Shown here: in pieces, positions 24,754 through 31,709 of the stretch | Layout: the number at the start of each line of letters is the position of its first letter | How positions within the stretch are numbered: the first letter of the stretch is position 1 | NCBI GenBank assembly: GCA_964527585.1 | Contig: CAZGPE010000013.1 | Location: 1-36,613 of the forward strand | Direction: 5' to 3' | Source of the DNA: Fimenecus sp964527585 | GTDB taxonomy: Bacteria > Bacillota > Clostridia > Oscillospirales > Acutalibacteraceae | DNA length: 36,613 bases | The notes under the pieces: model-generated | What the model saw: only the letters and a program-made list of their open reading frames with translations | What the model was told of the DNA's origin: nothing | Database searches by the model: none | Made by a program: the position numbers and the translations under genes

Positions 24754-26631
24754 ATGACGAAAAAACAAAAGAAAGTTCTTGTGCGGATTATAATTTCATC
24801 GGCTTTGATTTTATGCATCAAAATTGCCGGTATCTTTATAAAGTTTAACGGCTATGTTGAATTTGCTCTGTATATGATACCTTATTTGACAATAGGATAC
24901 GATATACTGAAAAAAGCCTTCAAAGGAATTTTGAACCGACAGGTTTTTGACGAGAATTTTCTTATGGCGGTTGCTACTGTCGGCGCAATAGTTCTCGGTG
25001 AATATACAGAAGGTACGGCTGTTATGCTGTTTTACCAAATCGGTGAACTTTTTCAAAGTTATGCGGTAGGAAAAAGCAGGAAAAACATTTCTCAACTTAT
25101 GGATATTCGCTCGGATTATGCAAATGTCGAAATTGACGGAAAACTCGAAAAAGTCGATCCGGATGAGGTTGAAGTCGGAACGCTGACGGTTGTTTTGCCG
25201 GGTGAAAAAGTTGCGATTGACGGAGTAATTGCCGAGGGGTCGTCTACTCTTAATACAAGCGCTTTAACAGGAGAGAGTGTCCCCCGAGAAGTCAAGCCGG
25301 GCGACGAAATAATAAGCGGATGTATAAATTTGTCCGGTGTAATTAAAGTTACAACAACGAAGCCGTTCGGAGAGTCCACTGTTTCTAAAATTCTTGATCT
25401 TGTTGAAAATGCGACCTCGAAAAAATCCCGTTCGGAAAACTTTATAAGCAAATTCGCAAGATATTATACCCCTGCTGTTTGTATAAGTGCTTTGGCGCTT
25501 GCTTTGTTACCGCCGATTGTGAATTTAATGCTCGGAAATGCCGCCCGATTCGGAGAATGGATATACAGAGCGCTGACATTCCTTGTTATCAGTTGTCCGT
25601 GTGCGGTTGTAATCAGCGTTCCGCTGACCTTTTTTGCGGGAATCGGCGGTGCGAGTAAAGAGGGTATTTTGATAAAGGGTTCCAATTACCTTGAAACGCT
25701 CTCTAAAGTCAGATATGTAGTTTTCGATAAAACGGGCACAATGACCAAAGGCGTTTTTGAAGTTGTCGGCGTTTATGATAATAAAATAGAAAAAGATAAA
25801 CTGATTGAACTTGCCGCATACGCAGAAAGTTATTCTACGCATCCTATAAGTAAAAGTTTGCAAAATGCATACGGAAAGGAAATCGACAAAAGCAAACTTT
25901 CCGATGTTAAAGAGTTTTCGGGACACGGAGTTGTTGCGACAGTTGACGGTAATACGGTAGCGGCAGGCAACATTAAGTTGATGGAACAACTTAATGTCGA
26001 GTGTCTTAAATGCGATAAATCGGGCACTGCGGTTTATGTTGCGGTTAACGGTGAATTTTCCGGATGTATACTGATTTCGGATGTAATAAAACCTAACGCC
26101 GAAGAATCGGTTCGCAGTTTGAAAAACTCCGGAATTAAAAAGACGGTTATGCTTACGGGAGATTCCGTGAGTACGGCACAAGAAGTTGCACACCGATTGA
26201 GAGTTGATGAAGTTTACAGCGAGTTGCTCCCTTCGGATAAAGTCGAAAAAGTCGAAAAAATTCTCAATGAAAAAGCAGATAATGAAAAATTGGCTTTTGT
26301 CGGAGACGGAATAAACGATGCACCCGTACTTTCAAGAGCGGATATCGGAATAGCGATGGGTGCGATGGGATCTGATGCCGCAATTGAAGCGGCGGATGTA
26401 GTGCTGATGGATGATGATCCGATAAAAATATCAAAAGCGATAAAAATTTCGAAAAAATGCTTGAAAATTGTTTATGAAAATATTATATTTGCATTAGCGA
26501 TAAAATTTGCCTGCCTTATATTAGGTGCATTCGGTATCGCTAATATGTGGGCGGCGATATTTGCCGATGTCGGAGTAATGGTTTTGGCGGTGCTTAATGC
26601 CGTGCGTGCACTGTCGGTAAGAAAACTTTAA
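24754..26631 (+). CDS. P1B-type heavy-metal exporting ATPase (ZntA/CadA-like)
   Basis: Membrane pump that exports soft metal ions using ATP. Hallmarks: the membrane metal site SCPCA (Cys281, Pro282, Cys283), the phosphorylated Asp325 in DKTGTMTKG, His363 in the HP motif (STHPISK), and GDGINDAPVL at residues 517-526. TGES in the actuator domain is also present. The last helix pair has FADVGVMVLAVLNAVRAL, where the Asp in ADVG fits the zinc/cadmium/lead group (P1B-2). At 625 residues it lacks the N-terminal HMA domain, which is supplied as a separate upstream gene. Regulator downstream. The exact metal is inferred, with Zn/Cd/Pb favoured over Cu. Confidence 0.93.
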   Translation: MTKKQKKVLVRIIISSALILCIKIAGIFIKFNGYVEFALYMIPYLTIGYDILKKAFKGILNRQVFDENFLMAVATVGAIVLGEYTEGTAVMLFYQIGELFQSYAVGKSRKNISQLMDIRSDYANVEIDGKLEKVDPDEVEVGTLTVVLPGEKVAIDGVIAEGSSTLNTSALTGESVPREVKPGDEIISGCINLSGVIKVTTTKPFGESTVSKILDLVENATSKKSRSENFISKFARYYTPAVCISALALALLPPIVNLMLGNAARFGEWIYRALTFLVISCPCAVVISVPLTFFAGIGGASKEGILIKGSNYLETLSKVRYVVFDKTGTMTKGVFEVVGVYDNKIEKDKLIELAAYAESYSTHPISKSLQNAYGKEIDKSKLSDVKEFSGHGVVATVDGNTVAAGNIKLMEQLNVECLKCDKSGTAVYVAVNGEFSGCILISDVIKPNAEESVRSLKNSGIKKTVMLTGDSVSTAQEVAHRLRVDEVYSELLPSDKVEKVEKILNEKADNEKLAFVGDGINDAPVLSRADIGIAMGAMGSDAAIEAADVVLMDDDPIKISKAIKISKKCLKIVYENIIFALAIKFACLILGAFGIANMWAAIFADVGVMVLAVLNAVRALSVRKL

Positions 26632-26649
26632 GAAAAGAGGCTTTATAAT

Positions 26650-27006
26650 ATGGCGAAAGATTTTGACACCTGTGAAGTAAATGAAGTTCACGGGCTGATT
26701 CTTGAAGATGTTGTTAAAAATATGCCCGATGAAATCGAACTTTACAACCTTGCGGAACTGTTTAAGGTTTTCGGAGATTCTACAAGAATAAGAATTCTTT
26801 ATGTTTTGTTTGAAGCGGAAGTTTGTGTTTGCGATCTCGCATCGGCACTGAATATGAACCAATCGGCAATATCTCATCAGTTAAAAATACTGAAGCAAAA
26901 TAAACTTGTTAAAGCAAGGCGTGAAGGGAAGTCGGTTTTCTATTCGCTTGCCGATGATCATGTTAGGACGATTATCGCTCAGGGACAGGATCATATAGAA
27001 GAATAA
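26650..27006 (+). CDS. ArsR/SmtB-family metal-sensing repressor
   Basis: A 118-residue winged-helix repressor with a recognition helix in NMNQSAISHQLKILKQ. Two known metal sites are visible. The alpha-5 site is exact: Asp102, His104, His115 and Glu118 have the same spacing as SmtB/CzrA zinc sensors. The alpha-3 site has Cys59, Cys61 and Asp62 (EVCVCDLA), with Cys8 near the N-terminus as a possible fourth ligand, as in CadC. It sits downstream of the pump it most likely controls, and an operator of its class lies at the operon promoter. Zn, Cd or Pb release the repressor in related systems. A terminator follows. Confidence 0.94.
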   Translation: MAKDFDTCEVNEVHGLILEDVVKNMPDEIELYNLAELFKVFGDSTRIRILYVLFEAEVCVCDLASALNMNQSAISHQLKILKQNKLVKARREGKSVFYSLADDHVRTIIAQGQDHIEE

Positions 27007-27010
27007 ACGC

Positions 27011-27046
27011 AAGGCGCTGTGATTTGTTTTCACAGCGCCTTTTTTA
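27011..27046 (+). terminator. Intrinsic terminator after the metal-efflux operon
   Basis: A 12-bp stem (AAGGCGCTGTGA at 27011-27022 with TCACAGCGCCTT at 27030-27041) is followed by a run of T. Confidence 0.93.
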
Positions 27047-27071
27047 TTTGAAAAGCGTTACCTTGAATTGC

Positions 27072-27083
27072 GAAAAATTTTTC
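27072..27083. promoter_or_regulatory. 12-bp perfect palindrome upstream of the fucose operon promoter
   Basis: GAAAAATTTTTC at 27072-27083, about 20 bases before the -35 box and flanked by repeated TTGAAT/TTGA words. It could be a regulator site; no regulator gene is next to the operon, so this is tentative. Confidence 0.35.
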
Positions 27084-27102
27084 AATGTTGAATTTATTGA
27101 GA

Positions 27103-27131
27103 TTGAATATCGTTTTTGTTTATGTTACAAT
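27103..27131 (+). promoter_or_regulatory. Promoter of the fucose operon
   Basis: TTGAAT at 27103-27108, a 17-base spacer and TACAAT at 27126-27131. The leader is about 33 bases with GGAAAGGA ahead of the ATG. Confidence 0.75.
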
Positions 27132-27170
27132 AAAATTACAGTATTTAACTCACGGAAAGGAAAATACATA

Positions 27171-27881
27171 ATGGACATTCAGACAGTAAAAGATCAAATT
27201 TGCGATGTATGTCATAAAATGTGGCAACTCGGATGGGTTGCGGCAAATGACGGAAATGTAAGCGCAAAACTTGATGACGGAACAATTCTCGCAACTCCCA
27301 CGGGAATGAGCAAATCTTTTATCACTCCCGATAAGCTTATCAGAATTGACCGTGAAGGAAATGTGCTTGAAGCGGCGGAAGGCTTGCGTCCTTCAAGTGA
27401 AATTAAAATGCATTTGCGCTGTTACGATAAAAGAGAAGATGTAACAAGCGTTATTCATGCACATCCGCCGGGAGCAACGGGATTTGCCGTAGCACATAAA
27501 GCGATGGATATGTACAATATGATTGAAGATGTTGCCGCTATAGGTGCTGTACCGCTGACTCCTTACGGTACTCCTTCGACAACCGAAGTTCCCGATGCGA
27601 TTGAACCGTATTTGGAAGAACATGATGTTATGCTTCTTGAAAACCATGGAGCGCTTGCGGTCGGCAGTGATGTAATTACGGCTTTTTACAGAATGGAAAG
27701 TCTTGAACTTTGGGCGAAAATAACAATAAATGCCGTAATTCTCGGCGGAAGCCATGACATTGACAGAGAAAATATACAAAAACTTATTGATCTCAGAAGT
27801 TATTACAGAATAACGGGCAGACATCCCGGATACAAAGTGTTTAATCCCGAAGATAAATTACTTCACAAGCAGGAGGACTGA
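27171..27881 (+). CDS. fucA: L-fuculose-1-phosphate aldolase (class II aldolase/adducin family)
   Basis: Zinc-dependent aldolase that splits L-fuculose 1-phosphate into dihydroxyacetone phosphate and L-lactaldehyde. The 236 residues have the zinc ligands His96 and His98 (IHAHPPG) and His159 (LENHGALAVG), and the catalytic Glu77 (PSSEIKMH). N-terminal phosphate contacts are in ANDGNVS and TPTGMSK. The start is the ATG at 27171 after GGAAAGGA; the frame is open upstream but runs through the previous terminator. The assignment to fuculose phosphate over other sugars rests on fucU, a kinase and fucI downstream. Confidence 0.92.
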   Translation: MDIQTVKDQICDVCHKMWQLGWVAANDGNVSAKLDDGTILATPTGMSKSFITPDKLIRIDREGNVLEAAEGLRPSSEIKMHLRCYDKREDVTSVIHAHPPGATGFAVAHKAMDMYNMIEDVAAIGAVPLTPYGTPSTTEVPDAIEPYLEEHDVMLLENHGALAVGSDVITAFYRMESLELWAKITINAVILGGSHDIDRENIQKLIDLRSYYRITGRHPGYKVFNPEDKLLHKQED

Positions 27882-27884
27882 GTT

Positions 27885-28325
27885 ATGCTCAAAGGTATCA
27901 ATCCGATTGTTTCTCCCGAATTGCTTAAAGCACTTTGTGAGATGGGACACGGAGACGAATTGGTTATTGCCGACGGAAATTTTCCGAGCAGCAGTATAGG
28001 AAAGAATTCCGTTGTAATTCGTGCTGACGGACATTCTACAACGGAAATTCTCGATGCGGTTTTATCTCTTATTCCGCTTGATACTTATACCGAGAAACCG
28101 ATTGCTTTGATGGAAGTTGTAAACGGCGACAATACACCAACTCCGGAAATATGGGAACAGTATGATAAACTGTTTGAAAAATATGAACCGAACAATCACA
28201 AAATCGAAATGACGGAGAGATTTGCTTTTTACGAGCGTGCAAAAAACGCATATCTTATTATTGCGACCGGTGAAACGGCGATTTATGCTAATATCCTTTT
28301 GAAAAAAGGAGTAGTAAGCGTATGA
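27885..28325 (+). CDS. fucU: L-fucose mutarotase (FucU/RbsD family)
   Basis: Catalyses the exchange of alpha- and beta-L-fucose, giving the anomer used by the isomerase. The 146 residues have the catalytic histidine in EMGHGDELVIADGNFP (His22), and FYERAKNAYLIIATGE near the C-terminus, typical of FucU rather than RbsD in length and ending. It starts three bases after the fucA stop and overlaps the kinase gene by four bases. Confidence 0.93.
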   Translation: MLKGINPIVSPELLKALCEMGHGDELVIADGNFPSSSIGKNSVVIRADGHSTTEILDAVLSLIPLDTYTEKPIALMEVVNGDNTPTPEIWEQYDKLFEKYEPNNHKIEMTERFAFYERAKNAYLIIATGETAIYANILLKKGVVSV

Positions 28326-29728
28326 GCCGTGTGTTAGCGTTCGACTTCGGAGCATCAACGGGAAGAGCAATTCTCGGTGAATACGAAGAAGGCAAAATCA
28401 AATACAGCGAAATACACCGTTTTGATAATGAACTTTGCAATTTCGACGGAAAACTTTGCTGGAATTTTCCTCATCTTTTAGATGAGGTGAAAAAAGCGAT
28501 TGAAATGGCGGAAAATATTGATTCGCTTGCATTTGACACTTGGGGCGTCGACTACGGAATTATCGGTAAAGACGGAGAACTTGTTTCCTTGCCTGTCTGT
28601 TACCGTGATGAGCGTACAAAGAATGAAGTCGAAAACATCCTTAAAAAGATAAGCGCAGAAGAACTTTATTCGCTTACCGGAAATCAGATAATGAATATCA
28701 ATACGCTTTTTCAATTATCTGCGGAAACGGAAAGCGGAGATACCTTTTTATTTATGCCCGATCTTTTCGCATATTTTTTATGCGGGGTAAAAAGTGCCGA
28801 ACAGACAATTGCTTCAACATCTCAAATGCTTAATTTGACAAACGGCTGTTGGCAAAAAAATGTATTTTCGCTTACGGGGAAAGAAACAAAAATGCTTCCC
28901 GAACTTGTAAAAAGCGCAACCGTTGCGGGCAAATACAAAGCAATCAAAGTTATAAAGGTTGCGGGACATGATACGCAGTGTGCTGTTTGCGCAATGCCGT
29001 GTGATGACGGGAAAACATCTGCGTTTTTGTCTTGCGGAACATGGTCTTTGATCGGCTGCGAAAACGAAACCCCGATTTTGACCCGAAAGAGTATGAAAGA
29101 CGAACTTTCAAATGAACTCGGAGCCAACGGCAAAATAAATTATCTTAAGAACATAAGCGGACTTTGGCTTATTCAGGAAATAAAGCGCAATTTCAGAGAA
29201 GAAGGTAAGTCTTATTCATACGATGATATGGAACAACTTGCCGTAAAAGAGAAAGCGTTTTTATCTTTTATTGATCCCGATGATCCGACATTTGCAACTC
29301 CTAAGGATATGCCGAAAAAGATTCGTGATTTTTGCAAAAAGACAGGTCAGCCCATTCCCGAAAATGACGGCGCTCTCGTAAGATGTATATATGAAAGTCT
29401 TGCGATGAAATACCGCTATGCCATTGAACAAATACAGGAAAACACGGGCAAGAAATTTGAGGTGCTTCATCTTCTCGGCGGCGGAACAAAGGACAGTTTC
29501 CTTTGTAAAATGACATCTGACAGTTTGAACTTGCCTGTTGTTGCAGGACCTACCGAAGCAACCGCAATAGGAAATATTGTTTTGCAGTTAATCGCATTAG
29601 GTGAAATCTCCGATGTTCAGTCGGCAAGAAAAATTATCAAAAATCAGGAAAAAGTAAAAACATATTTGCCTGAAAATCCGTCCGAATTTGAGGCGGCTTA
29701 TCCGAGATTTAAGAAAATAATTAAATAA
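28322..29728 (+). CDS. FGGY-family sugar kinase, probable L-fuculokinase (RhaB-like)
   Basis: Phosphorylates the ketose from the isomerase, here most likely L-fuculose at C1. The 468 residues show the two actin-like ATPase halves: DFGASTGRAILGEY at the N-terminus, the catalytic region DTWGVDYG (about residue 76), a glycine-rich SCGTWSLIG, and GGGTKDSFLCKMTSD in the nucleotide-binding C-terminal half. By sequence it is closer to rhamnulokinase RhaB than to E. coli FucK. Fuculose use is inferred from the fucA/fucU/fucI setting. It overlaps fucU (ATGA) and precedes fucI by 16 bases. Confidence 0.88.
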   Translation: MSRVLAFDFGASTGRAILGEYEEGKIKYSEIHRFDNELCNFDGKLCWNFPHLLDEVKKAIEMAENIDSLAFDTWGVDYGIIGKDGELVSLPVCYRDERTKNEVENILKKISAEELYSLTGNQIMNINTLFQLSAETESGDTFLFMPDLFAYFLCGVKSAEQTIASTSQMLNLTNGCWQKNVFSLTGKETKMLPELVKSATVAGKYKAIKVIKVAGHDTQCAVCAMPCDDGKTSAFLSCGTWSLIGCENETPILTRKSMKDELSNELGANGKINYLKNISGLWLIQEIKRNFREEGKSYSYDDMEQLAVKEKAFLSFIDPDDPTFATPKDMPKKIRDFCKKTGQPIPENDGALVRCIYESLAMKYRYAIEQIQENTGKKFEVLHLLGGGTKDSFLCKMTSDSLNLPVVAGPTEATAIGNIVLQLIALGEISDVQSARKIIKNQEKVKTYLPENPSEFEAAYPRFKKIIK

Positions 29729-29744
29729 TAAAGGAGCGAATATT

Positions 29745-31529
29745 ATGAATTATCCCAAAATAGGCATCCGTCCCGTTATTGACGGAAGATGGGGCGGAGT
29801 TCGTGAAAGCCTTGAAAAGCAGACAATGGGTATGGCGGAATCTGCCGCAAAACTTATCAGCGAAACTCTTTTTTATCCCGACGGTACACCGGTAAAATGT
29901 GTTATCAGTAACACAACTATCGGCGGAGGTGCCGAAGCGGCGGCTTGCGAAGAACAGTTTTCAACGGAAAATGTTGTCGCAACTCTTTCGGTTACACCTT
30001 GTTGGTGTTACGGAACCGAAACTTACGATATGAACCCCAATACGATAAAGGCTGTTTGGGGATTTAACGGAACCGAAAGACCGGGTGCCGTATATCTTGC
30101 CGCTGTTATGGCAGCATACGCTCAAAAAGGAATGCCCGCTTTCTCGATTTACGGACACGATGTTCAGGATATGGACGATAAAACAATTCCCGAAGATGTT
30201 GCCGAAAAAATCCTTAATTTCGCAAAATGCGCTGTTTCTGTCGGCTGGATGAAAAATAAGGCATATGTAAATCTCGGCGGAGTTGCAATGGGTATTGCCG
30301 GTTCATACTGTAATGCTGGATTTTTCCAGAAATATCTCGGTATTCGTCCCGAATGGGTCGATATGACCGAAATCGTTCGCAGAATTACTCTTGGAATTTA
30401 CGATCACGACGAATATGATAAGGCTATCAAATGGGTGAAAGCAAATTGTAAAGAAGGTCTTGATGTAAACGCCGGTAAAGATTTTCCCGAAATTATAAAG
30501 AAATCAAAAGTTGTGGATCCCGATAAGGATTGGGAGTTTATTACTAAAATGACCCTTGTTGTTCGTGATATTCTTTTCGGGAACAAAAAACTTGATGAAA
30601 TGGGCTGGCATGAAGAGGCACTCGGCAAAAATGCCGTTGCAGGTGGATTCCAAGGTCAAAGAAACTGGACTGACTGGCTCCCGAACGCTGATTTCACAGA
30701 AGCGATTATGGCTTCGACTTTCAACTGGAACGGTGCTAAAATGCCTACTGCTTTTGCAACTGAAAACGATACGCTTAACGGTGTGGCAATGCTTTTGGGA
30801 ACGCTTATCTCGGATACAGCACCCTGTTTCCACGATGTTCGTACATATTGGAGTCCGGACGCTTGCGAAAGAGTAACCGGAATGAAACCCGACGGAGTAG
30901 CTAAAGACGGATTTATTCATCTTATCAATTCCGGAGCAACAGCACTTGACGGAAGCGGTGCGGCTAAAGACAGCGAAGGTAAAGGCTGTATGAAACCGTT
31001 CTGGAAAATGAGTGAAGACGATATTAACGCTTGTCTTGAAGCGACCGATTGGTGCAGAGCAAACTATGAATATTTCCGTGGCGGCGGATTCTCGTCTCAT
31101 TTCCGTTGTAAAGCTCAGATGCCGGTAACAATGCTCAGAGTTAATATTGTTGACGGAATAGGACCTGTTCTTCAACTTGCTGAAGGATATACTGTTGACC
31201 TTCCCGATGAAATACATAAAACAATTGATGTACGCACGGATAAATCGTGGCCGACAACTTGGTTTGCACCTAAACTTACCGGTAAAGGCGCATTTACCGA
31301 TGTTTACAGTGTAATGGCAAATTGGGGCGCAAATCATGGCGTTACAGTTTACGGCCATGTCGGAGCACAGCTTATAACTCTTGCTTCAATGCTCAGAATA
31401 CCCGTAAATATGCATAATGTTGAAGATGAAAGAATTTTCCGTCCGCACTGCTGGGCTTCGTTCGGCACCGACGATAAGCAGGCAGCAGATTATCTTGCTT
31501 GCAAAACTTACGGCGCACTTTATAAATAA
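29745..31529 (+). CDS. fucI: L-fucose isomerase
   Basis: Manganese-dependent isomerase from L-fucose to L-fuculose. The 594-residue length is standard. The metal/catalytic residues Glu340 (FATENDT) and Asp364 (CFHDVRTYW) keep the 24-residue spacing of E. coli Glu337 and Asp361, and the C-terminal His lies in MHNVEDERIFRPHCWASFG. AAAGGAG precedes the ATG. It is the last gene of the fuc unit, and no transporter or regulator is included. No terminator is visible between its stop and the tracrRNA promoter at 31565, so some read-through into the CRISPR locus is possible. Confidence 0.96.
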   Translation: MNYPKIGIRPVIDGRWGGVRESLEKQTMGMAESAAKLISETLFYPDGTPVKCVISNTTIGGGAEAAACEEQFSTENVVATLSVTPCWCYGTETYDMNPNTIKAVWGFNGTERPGAVYLAAVMAAYAQKGMPAFSIYGHDVQDMDDKTIPEDVAEKILNFAKCAVSVGWMKNKAYVNLGGVAMGIAGSYCNAGFFQKYLGIRPEWVDMTEIVRRITLGIYDHDEYDKAIKWVKANCKEGLDVNAGKDFPEIIKKSKVVDPDKDWEFITKMTLVVRDILFGNKKLDEMGWHEEALGKNAVAGGFQGQRNWTDWLPNADFTEAIMASTFNWNGAKMPTAFATENDTLNGVAMLLGTLISDTAPCFHDVRTYWSPDACERVTGMKPDGVAKDGFIHLINSGATALDGSGAAKDSEGKGCMKPFWKMSEDDINACLEATDWCRANYEYFRGGGFSSHFRCKAQMPVTMLRVNIVDGIGPVLQLAEGYTVDLPDEIHKTIDVRTDKSWPTTWFAPKLTGKGAFTDVYSVMANWGANHGVTVYGHVGAQLITLASMLRIPVNMHNVEDERIFRPHCWASFGTDDKQAADYLACKTYGALYK

Positions 31530-31564
31530 GATAGAATAGGTTTTATAACTTTTATAGAGAACTC

Positions 31565-31593
31565 TTTACAAGATAAAATAGTTGTGCTACAAT
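31565..31593 (+). promoter_or_regulatory. tracrRNA promoter
   Basis: TTTACA at 31565-31570, a 17-base spacer and TACAAT at 31588-31593 with an extended -10 TG (TGCTACAAT at 31585-31593). The predicted start is near 31600, two to three bases before the anti-repeat. Confidence 0.85.
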
Positions 31594-31599
31594 GTAATT

Positions 31600-31695
31600 G
31601 TTCTTATAACATACCAAGAACAATTGGGTTACTACAAAAAGGTAGAAAACCGCAAAGCTCTAACGACTTCCTTTTTGGAGGTCGTTATCTTTTTA
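31600..31695 (+). ncRNA. tracrRNA of the type II-C CRISPR-Cas system
   Basis: Trans-activating RNA that pairs with the crRNA repeat and is held by Cas9. The anti-repeat is 31603-31638: 30 of its 36 bases equal the plus-strand form of the array repeat, so it is complementary to a repeat transcribed from the minus strand. The differences are at positions 1, 19, 24 (gives G-U), 27, 28 and 36. The 27-28 pair forms an internal bulge between a lower stem of 7 bp and a long upper stem, the usual repeat:anti-repeat shape. A small GGT...ACC hairpin (31641-31651) follows. An 11-bp terminator stem (31661-31671 with 31677-31687) and a T-run end the RNA, for a length of about 95 bases. Confidence 0.92.
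31661..31695 (+). terminator. tracrRNA terminator, upstream of the cas9 ribosome binding site
   Basis: An 11-bp stem with one G-U pair (31661-31671 with 31677-31687), loop TTTTT, then TCTTTTT. The cas9 ribosome binding site AAGGAG begins at 31697, so cas9 mRNA must either pass this terminator or start at a promoter I cannot see. Confidence 0.88.
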
Positions 31696-31709
31696 TAAGG
31701 AGTTTTTAT

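Noticed and set aside
27024..27170. N-terminal extension of the fuculose-phosphate aldolase
   Set aside because: It would start inside the terminator of the previous operon and pass through the fucose promoter; the ATG at 27171 has GGAAAGGA ahead and begins the family homology.
31530..31564. Terminator after fucI
   Set aside because: Only a weak AT-rich hairpin (TATAA...TTATA) is present, without a T-run.
31584..31709. An in-frame upstream extension of Cas9 by 42 codons
   Set aside because: The extension lies across the tracrRNA anti-repeat and terminator, and the well-placed AAGGAG supports the ATG at 31710, where the RuvC-I motif begins.
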